From: Palleronia abyssalis
Lineage (GTDB): Bacteria > Pseudomonadota > Alphaproteobacteria > Rhodobacterales > Rhodobacteraceae
Length of the DNA: 64,000 bases
Direction: 5' to 3'
Assembly (NCBI RefSeq): GCF_900302445.1
Contig: NZ_ONZF01000002.1
Coordinates: 434,001 to 498,000, forward strand
Below the pieces are notes generated by a model. The model was not told where the DNA came from. It made no database searches and saw nothing but the letters and a program-made list of their open reading frames with translations. The first letter of the stretch is position 1. Each line of letters starts with the position of its first letter. A program made the translations under genes and the position numbers. Below are positions 26,201 through 34,359 of this stretch, in pieces.

Positions 26201-26553
26201 CCGTCGGCGGGCAGGACGGCCAGCGCGATGCCGCGCTGGCGGGCCATCGTCTGGACCTGTTGCAGCCCGTAGGACCAATAAGGTGCCCCGCCGATCAGAC
26301 GGATCAGGATGCCCGTGGCCCCTTCGAGCGTCCGTTCGACATAGGTATCGACGGACAGGGGATGACGCAGCGCGGACAGGTTCGCCAGCCGCAGCGTCGG
26401 CAGGCCGTCCTTCCCGCGCCGCCAGCCTTCCGCGAAGGCGCCCAGGTCCGAGTCCGAGAATGACAGCACCACCAGCTCGGCCGGGCTCTGGCCCAGGTCG
26501 GTGGGTGTGTCGGTCTCGTCCAGACCGTGGCTTTCGCGGAAGATGACGTGCAT
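23275..26553 (-). CDS. cobN: Cobaltochelatase subunit CobN
   Basis: This 1092-aa protein is the large, porphyrin-binding subunit of the ATP-dependent aerobic cobaltochelatase that inserts cobalt into hydrogenobyrinic acid a,c-diamide. Hallmark stretches include ALVVFYRSYL, VHIGAHGTLEWLPGKAVALS and DLWGSSTMRTAGEDFA. A 48-bp stretch near residues 194-209 (PGVSPPDPQGISPRMK) is a copy of a dispersed noncoding repeat inserted in frame. The start abuts the cobW stop (TAAATG). The partner AAA+ and VWA subunits (CobS/CobT of Pseudomonas denitrificans) are not in the window. Confidence 0.95.
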   Translation of the reverse strand: MHVIFRESHGLDETDTPTDLGQSPAELVVLSFSDSDLGAFAEGWRRGKDGLPTLRLANLSALRHPLSVDTYVERTLEGATGILIRLIGGAPYWSYGLQQVQTMARQRGIALAVLPADGRPDETLDRASTLPVSTLRRLQHLCDTGGAVAAQAALQQMALASGLYAGPVRGQKALPMVGAWTPEHGPCCPVVALPGVSPPDPQGISPRMKGRALVVFYRSYLVAADTAPVAAVIEALRARGFDAMGLFVPSLKAPDAANWLRRQVAFWRPDAIVNATAFSGKGDDGTSPLDAGGVPVFQVALSTASEAAWAEAERGLSPADLAMHVVLPEMDGRIMAGVTSFKEPGARDADLQFARLAHRPQMERIAAIADRVAAWVRLGKTGARARRPALVLSTYPGRDWNMAHAVGLDAVASTQAILSDLGDAGYDVAPVADLTGKLAARDVAWPLKKYRAALEGLPESLRDELDAAWGGPEDDPDAVDGAFRFAAIRNGGAWIALQPERGVPDTKDDDYHDLARVPRHAYVAFYLWLRQRADAVVHIGAHGTLEWLPGKAVALSDTCWPEALIGSMPVIYPFIVNDPGEAAQAKRRIGAVTLGHVPPPLKPSGTPDRFAHLEALLDEFSNADGLDPKRRDRLQEDIRAEAGALGVEADLGVDAATCPAEAITRIDRFVCDVKEGQFGDGLHVWGRENAFDDGRGERQALLDALAGIRIEAGPSGSPYRGRTDVLPTGRNLYTVDARAIPTQAAYTQGQRLADELVRRHLQDEGDWPRTLVVDLWGSSTMRTAGEDFAMALALMGVRPVWDDGSGRVSGVEILPIAELDRPRVDVTLRISGLFRDTFPMLSRLHGQAVRALSQRDEAPDWNPFVGQTGARVFGPAPGSFGLGLDPHDYSDGARERAGQAWLAASAWAHDGDVPQRDADGIRDRVRRAEAFVHAQDLAESDLLLAGDYATHEAGFAAAQAVTGGRARIWHLDNTDPARPRTRALPEEIARVVHARAANPGWIAGMMRHGFRGGAEIAATLEHMAAFAQLAGAVAPHLFDAYYEATLGRDEVVAFLRERNPDALQAMRDRFEALRDAGLWQTRRNSILAELSQ
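25928..25974 (-). repeat. Hairpin-plus-GGGTATTT repeat, copy D, inside cobN
   Basis: On the minus strand CCGGGGGT-TTC-ACCCCCGG (25956-25974, perfect 8-bp stem) leads to GGGTATTTCCCCAAGGATGA. This has the same order of parts as copies A and B, but lies within the cobN reading frame and is translated without a stop. The insertion encodes a Pro/Gly-rich 16-residue linker. Confidence 0.8.
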
Positions 26554-27603
26554 TTACGCGACATGCTCGGGCGTCAGGGCGGTGCGGATGGCCGCCTCGT
26601 CGATGTCGTCATGCTCGGCGATGACGACCAGACGGCCCTGCCGCGCCTCGTCGGCCTTCCACGGGCGGTCGAACTGGTGCCGCACGCGCGCGCCCACGGC
26701 CTGCACCAGCAGGCGCATTGGCTTGCCCTGAACGGCGGCATAGCCCTTCACGCGCAGGATGTTACGCTCGGTCGCCAGCCGTTCGATGGCTGCGACCAGG
26801 TCGGCCGGGGCGGCAAGCTCGGGGATGTCCACGACGATGCTTTCGAAATCCTCGTGATCGTGGTCGTCCGCATTGTCGTGATGGCTGGGGCGGGCGTCCA
26901 TGTCATCTTCGGCCGCGGCCTCCAGCCCCAGGATCACACGGGGGTCGACCACACCTTCGGCGCATTCGACGACCGGCAGGGGGCGGGGGGCCTCGGCGGC
27001 GATGACCTCGCGCGCCTTCGCGACGCCTTCGGGGCCGGCGAGGTCGGGCTTGGTCAGCAGCACGATGTCGGCGCAGGAGATCTGGTCCTCGAACACCTCC
27101 GACAGGGGCGTCTCGTGATCCAGGCTGTCGTCGGCCTCGCGCTGGGCGTTCACGCGGTCGACGTCGGGGGCGAAACGGCCCGCCGCCACGGCCTCGGCAT
27201 CGGCCAGCGCGATCACGCCGTCCACCGTGATCTTGGACCGGATGTCGGGCCAGTCGAATGCCTTCAGGAGCGGCTTGGGCAAGGCCAGGCCGGAGGTCTC
27301 GATCAGGATGTGATCGGGGCGCGGGTCCAGCTTCATCAGCGCCTCGATCGTGGGGATGAAGTCGTCGGCCACGGTGCAGCAGATGCAGCCGTTCGCCAGT
27401 TCCATGATGTTTTCCTCGGGGCAGTCGGGGATAGCGCACCCTTTGAGGATCTCGCCGTCGACGCCCACGTCGCCGAACTCGTTGACCACGACAGCCAGGC
27501 GACGGCCGCCGGGGTTCTGCATCAGGTGGCGGATCAGGGTCGTCTTGCCCGATCCCAGAAAGCCGGTGACGACGGTGACGGGAAGTTTGGACAAGTCGGT
27601 CAT
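26554..27603 (-). CDS. cobW: CobW-family GTPase / metallochaperone
   Basis: This 349-aa G3E GTPase has P-loop GFLGSGKTT (near residue 14), metal-site motif GCICC, a TKPD-type guanine motif (VLLTKPD) and a His/Asp-rich loop (HHDNADDHDHED) likely to bind metal. The CobW C-terminal domain follows. It is thought to help deliver cobalt to CobN, its immediate neighbour. The ATG overlaps the DUF1636 stop by 4 bp. Confidence 0.93.
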   Translation of the reverse strand: MTDLSKLPVTVVTGFLGSGKTTLIRHLMQNPGGRRLAVVVNEFGDVGVDGEILKGCAIPDCPEENIMELANGCICCTVADDFIPTIEALMKLDPRPDHILIETSGLALPKPLLKAFDWPDIRSKITVDGVIALADAEAVAAGRFAPDVDRVNAQREADDSLDHETPLSEVFEDQISCADIVLLTKPDLAGPEGVAKAREVIAAEAPRPLPVVECAEGVVDPRVILGLEAAAEDDMDARPSHHDNADDHDHEDFESIVVDIPELAAPADLVAAIERLATERNILRVKGYAAVQGKPMRLLVQAVGARVRHQFDRPWKADEARQGRLVVIAEHDDIDEAAIRTALTPEHVA

Positions 27604-27974
27604 TCGGGGGCCTCCGGCGTGGCATCAAGGGGTGGGATACGCGCGATGCAGTTGCGCTTGAAATGTTGTGATCTCTCTCGCCATGGCACGAGACCGTCGG
27701 CCTGCGCTGCGTATAAAGCGGCACCGTGGGTCACGATATCGGCATCGGCCTCGGTCAGGTTGCCGTAGACGAAGGTCCAGCGTCCCGGCCCGCGCAGGGC
27801 GACGGAACAGCCGCGGTCGCAGTTCGACATGCATTCCACCTCGCGCAGGGTGACGCCTTCGGGCAGGTCAGCCGCGATGCGGTCGGCCAAGACCTTGCCG
27901 GGGCGTCGCCCTTCGCCGGGCACGTCCATCCCGCGGCGGCATTTCACGCAGACCAGAAGCTCGGTGCCCGTCAT
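27600..27974 (-). CDS. DUF1636 metal-binding-like protein
   Basis: This 124-aa protein has a thioredoxin-like-ferredoxin look, with Cys at positions 9 and 12 (CVKC) and 48, 52 and 56 (CMSNCDRGC). The family is routinely found beside cobW and under B12 riboswitch control, which suggests a role in metal handling for cobalamin synthesis, but no activity is established to my knowledge. It is the first gene after the riboswitch. ATG 27974 is about 85 nt from the B12 box. Confidence 0.8.
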   Translation of the reverse strand: MTGTELLVCVKCRRGMDVPGEGRRPGKVLADRIAADLPEGVTLREVECMSNCDRGCSVALRGPGRWTFVYGNLTEADADIVTHGAALYAAQADGLVPWRERSQHFKRNCIARIPPLDATPEAPE

Positions 27975-28059
27975 GGCGGCCTTTCTGGGCAAGGGGCACG
28001 GGACGAAAGGACAGGCGGACCCGTCGTTCCGACACCGGCACACCCCGTCCGGTTCGATG

Positions 28060-28225
28060 TCTCTCGCGGCGGCAGGTCTCCCGGCTTGCGGAGGTGGTCT
28101 GGCCCGCCGCCTTCCCACCCCGTTCGAACGGGCCAGTGGCTGTTGGCGGACCTCTCCGGTCACGGTCGCGGGGGCGGCTGGGCTTGATGTCCCATTCCCT
28201 TTTCACCCGTTGCAACGGGCACCGA
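28060..28225 (-). ncRNA. Cobalamin riboswitch
   Basis: On the minus strand the B12 box AGCCGGGAGACCTGCC is at 28086-28071. Upstream elements are GCCCCCGCGACCGTG, a GGGAAGGCGG segment, and near the 5' end GGGTGAAAAGGGAA. The perfect palindrome CCCGTTGCAACGGG (28206-28219) starts the structure. It should fold around adenosylcobalamin and repress the DUF1636-cobW-cobN-cobG-cobH-cobI-cobJ operon when B12 is plentiful. Boundaries are approximate. Confidence 0.93.
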
Positions 28226-28267
28226 CGCAGGCGAGACATGGGCGCAACCCCAGCCCGGAGTCAAGCG

Positions 28268-28876
28268 ATGGACGAGACCGCCGAAGCCCACAACGCCAAG
28301 ATGAAGAAGATCAAGGCCGCCCGCGACCGGATGATGGAGTCCAAGACCGAGGAAAAGGGCCTGATCGTCGTCCACACCGGCAAGGGCAAGGGCAAGAGTT
28401 CCAGTGCCTTCGGCATGGTAATGCGCTGTATTGCCTGGGGCATGCCCTGCGCCGTGGTGCAGTTCGTGAAGGGCAACTGGGAAACGGGCGAGAAGACGCT
28501 GCTGCGCGATCGCTTCGCCGAGGAGTGCCGGTTCTTCGTCTCGGGCGAGGGCTTCACCTGGGAGGTGCAGGACCGCGACAAGGACATCGCCGCGGCCCGG
28601 CGCGGGTGGGAGATAGCGAAGGAACAGGTCCTCGACCCCGAAATCCAGTTCGTCCTTCTGGACGAGATCAACATCGCGCTGCGCTACGATTACCTCGACA
28701 TCGACGAGGTGGTCGATTTCCTGCTGCACCAGAAGCCGCACATGACCCATGTCGTCCTGACCGGGCGCAACGCCAAGCCCGAGCTGATCGAGGCCGCGGA
28801 CCTGGTGACCGACTTCACGCTGGTCAAGCACCCGTTCCGCGACGGCGTGAAGGCCCAGAAGGGGGTGGAGTTCTAG
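28268..28876 (+). CDS. cobO: Cob(I)yrinic acid a,c-diamide adenosyltransferase
   Basis: This 202-aa CobA/CobO/BtuR-type enzyme attaches the 5'-deoxyadenosyl ligand to cobalt. The P-loop is HTGKGKGKSSSAFG (near residue 36), and LLDEINIALRYDY and VVLTGRNAKPELIEAADLVT are conserved. ATG 28268 follows GGAG; an upstream in-frame ATG (28238) is less likely. It is divergent from the riboswitch, with only about 40 bp between the riboswitch 5' end and this start, so its promoter must overlap riboswitch DNA. Confidence 0.95.
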   Translation: MDETAEAHNAKMKKIKAARDRMMESKTEEKGLIVVHTGKGKGKSSSAFGMVMRCIAWGMPCAVVQFVKGNWETGEKTLLRDRFAEECRFFVSGEGFTWEVQDRDKDIAAARRGWEIAKEQVLDPEIQFVLLDEINIALRYDYLDIDEVVDFLLHQKPHMTHVVLTGRNAKPELIEAADLVTDFTLVKHPFRDGVKAQKGVEF

Positions 28877-29488
28877 ATGGCCGAGCCTCGGTTCGATCTG
28901 GCGGTCTGGGATTTCGACGGCGTGCTGAACGTGAACCCCGGCGGAGAGGTATTCCCCTGGGTCGCCGACCTGGACCACGAGATCGGCGTGCCTGCAGAAA
29001 GCTTCCGTCGGTTTCTGAACGTGCCGGGACAGGCGCGCGACGTGCTGAAGGGCGACGCGGATCTGCTGAACCGCCTGCGCGGCTGGATCGCGGCCGAGGG
29101 GCATGCCATCGAGGCCGAGGCGTTCCTGGACCACTGGCTGGACCGCGACGACCGCCCCGACGCCACCGCGCTGGAGCTTCTGGCCACGCATCCCGGGCGC
29201 AAGGTCATCGGCACGAACAACCCGCCCGCCCGTGCCCGCTATATCGCCGAACGGACGAAGGCCGGACAACTGGTCGAAGCGGTGTTCGCCAGCGGTGAGA
29301 TCGGCGTCGCCAAGCCCGATCCCGGCTTTTTCCGCCATATCGAGCTCTATTCCGGACTGCCGCCGTCGCGTCTTCTGCTGATCGACGACAGCGACGACAA
29401 CTGCCGGACGGCAGCAAACCGGGGCTGGCGGACCTTCTGCTTCACCACCGACAGCCGCGACCGCCTGCCGGAGGTGCTGGGGCTTTGA
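28877..29488 (+). CDS. HAD-superfamily hydrolase
   Basis: This 203-aa protein has motif I WDFDGVLN (nucleophile Asp12, acid Asp14), motif II as IGTNN, motif III Lys in GVAKPDPGFF, and motif IV LLIDDSDDN. It is a subfamily IA phosphatase-like fold. It starts immediately after the cobO stop (TAGATG) and overlaps the next gene, so it is in the cobO-cobQ operon. The substrate is unknown; a phosphatase step in cobamide or nucleotide metabolism is only a guess from position. Confidence 0.85.
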   Translation: MAEPRFDLAVWDFDGVLNVNPGGEVFPWVADLDHEIGVPAESFRRFLNVPGQARDVLKGDADLLNRLRGWIAAEGHAIEAEAFLDHWLDRDDRPDATALELLATHPGRKVIGTNNPPARARYIAERTKAGQLVEAVFASGEIGVAKPDPGFFRHIELYSGLPPSRLLLIDDSDDNCRTAANRGWRTFCFTTDSRDRLPEVLGL

Positions 29489-30267
29489 GCCTTCGTGTCG
29501 CGCGGTATGCCATTACGCCGCGGCGCGAGGTGCCTGTCCCGCGTCTGAAGATCGCGGTGATGGCCGATCTGCATGCCTGTACGTTTGCCATGCCCGAGGA
29601 ACGCATCGCCGCCGTGGTCGATCAGGTTCAGGGGCTTGGCGCTGACATGATCTGCCTGCTGGGGGACTATGTCGGCCATTCCTGGGGGACGCGCCCGCTA
29701 GAGCCCGAGCGGGTCGTACCGCATCTGGCGCGGCTCATGGCGCCGCTTGGCGTGTACGCGATCATGGGCAACCACGACTGGATGGACAACCCCGAGGCCC
29801 AAGCGCGCCGTGCCAGGGAAACGGTCTGGCACCGCGCGCTGGCGGGGGCCGGTCTGCCGCCGATGGTCAACACGGCGCGGCAGGTCGAGGCCGGGGGCGT
29901 TTCGTTCACGGTGGCGGGGCTCGAGTCGCAGCGTGCCTTCGGCCGGCGCAGCGGTGCGGACGATCTGGATGCCACCTTGGGCGGGACGGACCTAAGGCGT
30001 TTCACGATCCTTCTGGCGCATGAGCCTGACGTGTTCGCCTGCCTGCCCGATCACGTGGACCTGACCCTGTCGGGACATACCCATGGCGGCCAGATCCGCT
30101 TCTTCGGGCGGCCCTGGATCGTGCCCTCTCGCTTCGGGACGCGCTACGCCTATGGGCAGTTTATCGAGGGGTCGCGGCAGATGGTGGTGTCCGGAGGCGT
30201 CGGCACCAGCGGGCCGCCTTTCCGCCTGTTCTGCCCGCCCGAGCTGACGCTGATCGAGGTCGCATGA
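29485..30267 (+). CDS. Metallophosphoesterase
   Basis: This 260-aa calcineurin-like phosphoesterase has the five metal-binding blocks [28 protein letters not shown] and SGHTHGGQ. It resembles YkuE/YaeI-type enzymes but lacks an obvious N-terminal membrane anchor. The start is TTG 29485, overlapping the upstream stop (TTGA), an uncommon start supported by the coupling pattern. It overlaps cobQ by 4 bp. Its place in a cobalamin operon is unexplained. Confidence 0.85.
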   Translation: MSLRVARYAITPRREVPVPRLKIAVMADLHACTFAMPEERIAAVVDQVQGLGADMICLLGDYVGHSWGTRPLEPERVVPHLARLMAPLGVYAIMGNHDWMDNPEAQARRARETVWHRALAGAGLPPMVNTARQVEAGGVSFTVAGLESQRAFGRRSGADDLDATLGGTDLRRFTILLAHEPDVFACLPDHVDLTLSGHTHGGQIRFFGRPWIVPSRFGTRYAYGQFIEGSRQMVVSGGVGTSGPPFRLFCPPELTLIEVA

Positions 30268-31709
30268 CCCGCGCGCTGATGATCCAGGGCACAGGCTCGA
30301 ATGTGGGCAAGTCGATGCTGGTTGCGGGGCTGTGCCGCGCGGCCCTGCGGCGGGGCCTGACGGTGGCGCCGTTCAAGCCGCAGAACATGTCGAACAACGC
30401 CGCCGTGACCGCCGACCGCGGAGAGATCGGGCGCGCGCAGGCCTTGCAGGCGCGGGCCTGCGGGTTGGCGCCCGTGACCGACATGAACCCCGTTCTGCTG
30501 AAGCCCGAGACGGATATCGGCGCGCAGGTCATCGTGCAGGGCAGGCGGCTGACCACGGTAAAGGCGCGGGACTATGCCAAGCTGAAGCCGCAGCTTCTGG
30601 GGCATGTCCTGGACAGTTTCGGGCGGCTGAAGGCGGCGCATGATCTGGTGCTGGTCGAAGGGGCGGGCAGCCCGGCCGAGGTCAACCTGCGCAGCGGCGA
30701 CATTGCCAATATGGGCTTTGCGCGCGCGGCGGACGTGCCCGTGATCCTGGCCGGTGATATCGACCGGGGCGGGGTGATCGCGCAGATCGTGGGAACGAAG
30801 GCCGTCTTGGACCCCGAGGATGCGCGGCAGATCGCAGGCTTCCTGATTAACCGCTTTCGAGGCGATCCCAGTCTGTTCGACGACGGCTACCGGATGATCG
30901 AGGCGCAGACCGGCTGGCGCGGCTTCGGCGTCTGCCCGTGGTTCCCCGACGCGTGGCGCCTGCCGGCCGAAGATGCGTTGGACATCCGCACCGACCGCCG
31001 GGCCGAGGGGCTGCACATCGTCTGCCTGCGCCTGAGCCGAATCGCGAATTTTGACGACCTCGACCCGCTTGCGCAGGAGCCGGGCGTGCGCCTGACCATG
31101 CTGGGCCCGGGGGAGGCACTGCCAGGGGATACGGACGTGGTGATCCTGCCGGGCTCGAAATCGACGCGCGGCGATCTGGCGTTTCTGCGCGCGCAGGGCT
31201 GGGACGTGGATCTGGCCGCGCATGTCCGGCGCGGCGGGCATGTCCTGGGGATCTGCGGCGGCTATCAGATGCTGGGGCGCGTGATCTCGGACCCGGACGG
31301 CGTCGAAGGCGCGCCGGGCGAGGATCCGGGCCTGGGGCTGCTGGACATCGCGACCGTCATGTCCGCCGACAAGCGCCTGACCGAGGTGCAGGGCACCCAC
31401 TGCGCCACCGGCCTGCCCTTCGACGGCTACGAGATCCACATGGGCCGCAGCGAGGGCGCGGATCGCGCGCGCCCCTTCGCCACGGTGGACGACCAGCCCG
31501 AAGGCGCGGTCAGTGCGGATGGCCGCGTCGCGGGCAGCTATCTACACGGCATGTTCACCGACGATGCGTTCCGCGGGGCGTGGCTTGCGGGGTTCGGCGT
31601 GGCGTCCGACGTCAGCTACGGCGCGGGGATCGAGACGGTTCTGGACGGTCTGGCCGACCATCTGGATGCGCATCTGGACGTTGACGGGCTTCTGGCTGCG
31701 GCCTGTTAG
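30264..31709 (+). CDS. cobQ: Cobyric acid synthase (glutamine-hydrolysing)
   Basis: This 481-aa enzyme amidates four carboxylates of adenosylcobyrinic acid a,c-diamide. The N-terminal dethiobiotin-synthetase-like domain has P-loop [12 protein letters not shown] and [13 protein letters not shown]. The C-terminal class-I glutaminase domain has the nucleophile Cys in [11 protein letters not shown] (about residue 331) and the His in YLHGMF. Translation is coupled to the phosphoesterase by ATGA. It is convergent with cobC, with 3 bp between stops. Confidence 0.97.
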   Translation: MTRALMIQGTGSNVGKSMLVAGLCRAALRRGLTVAPFKPQNMSNNAAVTADRGEIGRAQALQARACGLAPVTDMNPVLLKPETDIGAQVIVQGRRLTTVKARDYAKLKPQLLGHVLDSFGRLKAAHDLVLVEGAGSPAEVNLRSGDIANMGFARAADVPVILAGDIDRGGVIAQIVGTKAVLDPEDARQIAGFLINRFRGDPSLFDDGYRMIEAQTGWRGFGVCPWFPDAWRLPAEDALDIRTDRRAEGLHIVCLRLSRIANFDDLDPLAQEPGVRLTMLGPGEALPGDTDVVILPGSKSTRGDLAFLRAQGWDVDLAAHVRRGGHVLGICGGYQMLGRVISDPDGVEGAPGEDPGLGLLDIATVMSADKRLTEVQGTHCATGLPFDGYEIHMGRSEGADRARPFATVDDQPEGAVSADGRVAGSYLHGMFTDDAFRGAWLAGFGVASDVSYGAGIETVLDGLADHLDAHLDVDGLLAAAC

Positions 31710-31712
31710 GGC

Positions 31713-32672
31713 TTAATTCAATGTGTCTTCCAGACGAGGCCACCCGTCCCCATCGGGCAGACCCAGCCTAAGCCAGGTGTCGGAATAGGGGAAAATCCGG
31801 CTCCAGATGCGCGCGCGGGCCAGCCGGTCCTGCGCGGCCGCGGCATCGGGCGTGACATAGGTGCGGAACAGGTCGCACCCGCCAAGCACCCCCCATCCTG
31901 CGGCCATGGCCAGCTTGTCGAGGCGATGTGCGTCGCGGGTCAGCCGCGCCCGCGTCTGCGCCTGCCAATCGCCGTCCAGAAGCGCGATCCGACCCACATG
32001 AATCGCCGCGCCAGAGACCGGCCAGGGCCCGGCCTCGGCCCGGATCGCATCCGCCAGAGATGGTGCGGCCAAGGCAAAGCCCAGGCGCAGGCCCGCCAGT
32101 CCGAAGAACTTCCCGAAGGAGCGCAGGACGACCACGTTCGGCAATCGATCCAGCCGTGGGGCGATCGACAGCTCGGGCGTCACGTCGCCGAAGCTTTCGT
32201 CCACGACCAATGTGCCCACACCGGCAGCAATGCGCTCCAGTGTCTCGGGCTCCGCCACGCGTCCGTCCGGGTTGTTGGGATTGACGATCACCGCCAGGTC
32301 CGCGCCGGTCAGATCATCGAGGGACGCCACACCTTCGACCTGCCAGCCCGCCTGGCGCAGCGCTCCGGCATGTTCGTTGTAGGTCGGGGCCAGCACCCGC
32401 GCGGTCCGGCCGGGGGCGATCCGCGGCAGGGCCTGAATGGCGGCCTGTGCCCCGGCCAGTGGCACGAGCGGGACCGGGCTGCGATATGCCTGCCGGGCGG
32501 CGTCCGTCAGGGCGGCCATGTCGGCGCGTGTGGGCAGGGCGGTCCAGGCGCGGGGCGGAAGTGGGGGCACGGGATAGGCGCGCGGGTTGATGCCCGTCGA
32601 CAGGTCCAGCCAGTCGTCCCCGCCATAGTCCCGCATTGCGGCGTCGAGGTTGCCACCGTGATCCCGCGTCAT
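31713..32672 (-). CDS. cobC: Threonine-phosphate decarboxylase (CobC)
   Basis: This 319-aa class-I PLP enzyme makes (R)-1-amino-2-propanol phosphate for the cobalamin side arm (named CobD in Salmonella). Landmarks are DLSTGINPRAYP, VNPNNPDGR, VDESFGD and the PLP-binding Lys in RSFGKFFGLAGLRLG. ATG 32672 overlaps the cobD stop by 4 bp. A putative L-threonine kinase just upstream would provide its substrate. Confidence 0.93.
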   Translation of the reverse strand: MTRDHGGNLDAAMRDYGGDDWLDLSTGINPRAYPVPPLPPRAWTALPTRADMAALTDAARQAYRSPVPLVPLAGAQAAIQALPRIAPGRTARVLAPTYNEHAGALRQAGWQVEGVASLDDLTGADLAVIVNPNNPDGRVAEPETLERIAAGVGTLVVDESFGDVTPELSIAPRLDRLPNVVVLRSFGKFFGLAGLRLGFALAAPSLADAIRAEAGPWPVSGAAIHVGRIALLDGDWQAQTRARLTRDAHRLDKLAMAAGWGVLGGCDLFRTYVTPDAAAAQDRLARARIWSRIFPYSDTWLRLGLPDGDGWPRLEDTLN

Positions 32673-33601
32673 ACCAGCCACAGGACCAGAAGCCCCGCCC
32701 CGAAGATCAGCATGGCCCGGCGATACAGGCTCAGCGCCCGCTCCATCGTGTCCGGCCCGGGATCGGGCGCGCCCTCGTTCAGCCATGGCTCGTCCGCCGT
32801 GCCCTCGGCATAGACGCGCGGGCCGGACAGGCGGCAGTCCAGCGCGGCCGCCATCGCCCCTTCGGGCCAGCCTGCGTTGGGGGACCGATGGCCGGGCGCG
32901 TCCCGGCACATTGCGGCGAAGGCGGCGCGGGGGGATGGAGAGACGACGCAGAACAGTGCCCCGGTCAGGCGCGCAGGGACCCAGTTGGCCCAGTCGTCCA
33001 GGATCGCGGCGGCTCGGCCGAAATCGACATGGCGGGGCGTGCGGTGACCGATCATGGAATCCATCGTGTTGATCGCCTTGTAGGCCACGATCCCCGGCAG
33101 GCCCAGAAGCGCCCCCCAGACCAGGGGTGCGACCACCGCGTCCGAGGCATTCTCGGCCAGCGATTCGATCCCCGCGCGGGCAATCGCCGGCGGGTCGAGC
33201 GTCGCCGGATCACGCCCGACGATCATGGACACCGCGTGCCGTGCACCTTCGGTGTCGCCACTGCCCAGCGGCTCGGCGACGGCGGAGACGTGATCGTGCA
33301 GGGACCGTGCCGCGACCAGCGGCCAAGCAAGGATCCCGGCCAGAAGCGCCGCAAAAAGCCCGTCGTTCAGCGCGGCTTGCAGGGCGAGCGCGGGCAAAAG
33401 CGTGGCCCCGAGGACGAGCGCCACGGTCACCTTTCCCGCGCGGCGGGCGGCTTCGGGGTCGCCCGGCGCGTTCAGCCGCCGGTCGAGCGCGCCAATCAGG
33501 CCGCCGATCCACGTCACCGGGTGGCCGATCCGCCGATACAGCGCATCAGGCCAGCCGAACGCCGCGTCCAGCGCCAAAGCCACCACCATCGCCCCGATCA
33601 C
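32669..33601 (-). CDS. cobD: Adenosylcobinamide-phosphate synthase (CbiB type)
   Basis: This 310-aa inner-membrane protein joins the aminopropanol arm to adenosylcobyric acid. It has about four to five hydrophobic segments and the family blocks ALDAAFGWPD, HPVTWIGGLIG and NTMDSMIGH. An alternative start at the fifth codon (MVVALALD) is possible. The start overlaps the stop of the kinase gene by 4 bp. Confidence 0.95.
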   Translation of the reverse strand: MIGAMVVALALDAAFGWPDALYRRIGHPVTWIGGLIGALDRRLNAPGDPEAARRAGKVTVALVLGATLLPALALQAALNDGLFAALLAGILAWPLVAARSLHDHVSAVAEPLGSGDTEGARHAVSMIVGRDPATLDPPAIARAGIESLAENASDAVVAPLVWGALLGLPGIVAYKAINTMDSMIGHRTPRHVDFGRAAAILDDWANWVPARLTGALFCVVSPSPRAAFAAMCRDAPGHRSPNAGWPEGAMAAALDCRLSGPRVYAEGTADEPWLNEGAPDPGPDTMERALSLYRRAMLIFGAGLLVLWLV

Positions 33602-34359
33602 GTGCCCCCTCCGGTTACGAACTGCAGGGGCGCCGCCAGCCCGGACTGCGCCAAGGCCTGTTCGGTCCCGTCCGGCGCCGTGCCGGGGGCGAAGATCAGC
33701 GCGCGGGCCGATCCGGTATGGGCGCGGGCATGCCCCAGCGCACCAAGATCGGCGGCGAGCAACGGAGTTGGGTCGTTGGCGGGGCCGCGCAGGGCCGTGC
33801 AGCGCAGGGCGGACTCGGTGGCGATCCGGGCATGGTCGTCCAGCGTTTCGGCGGCGGACCAGGCGTCAGCCAGATCCGAGATGTCGGGAAAGGCGATGTC
33901 GGCGGGGTCAGTCGGGGTCGGGGGTCCGAAGAAGCCGCCGACGATCTGCGCCCTTGGCGGGGTTCGCCCTTCGCGCAGGACTCGACCTTCGCGCGGGGCC
34001 CATAGGACGGCGTCGGGGCGGGGCAGCATCAGCGGATCGCTTGCACCTTCGGCGGTCAGGCAGGCGGCCCGCACGCGGTCGGGGTCGGTGACGCCCGCGG
34101 CGCGCGCAATCGCGATCAGCGCGGCGGTCGAGGCGCCCGTGCCCGCCCCCAGAGGCATCCGCGCGACAAGGCCGATGCCGGGATCGGCGACCCCGAGGGC
34201 GTCGCAGAACGCCGCGATCACCGAGGCGGGCATCAGCGGATCGGTGCCGTCCTGTTCAACCGGTGCGACGGTGCAAGCCAGCGTGACCAGCGCAAGGGGG
34301 CCGTCGGGGCCAAGCCGTCCTTGCAGCCATTCGCCGAAATGCCCAGCAATCCCCGTCAT
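33598..34359 (-). CDS. GHMP-family kinase, PduX-like L-threonine kinase
   Basis: This 253-aa protein has GHMP motif 1 as GHFGEWLQG and the ATP-binding motif as MPLGAGTGASTAAL (near residue 65). PduX phosphorylates L-threonine to O-phospho-L-threonine for the decarboxylase CobC. The protein is flanked by cobD/cobC downstream and a phosphatase upstream, with 4-bp overlaps at both ends, which strongly supports a role in the aminopropanol arm. Divergence from PduX is considerable, so the substrate is inferred. Confidence 0.78.
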   Translation of the reverse strand: MTGIAGHFGEWLQGRLGPDGPLALVTLACTVAPVEQDGTDPLMPASVIAAFCDALGVADPGIGLVARMPLGAGTGASTAALIAIARAAGVTDPDRVRAACLTAEGASDPLMLPRPDAVLWAPREGRVLREGRTPPRAQIVGGFFGPPTPTDPADIAFPDISDLADAWSAAETLDDHARIATESALRCTALRGPANDPTPLLAADLGALGHARAHTGSARALIFAPGTAPDGTEQALAQSGLAAPLQFVTGGGT

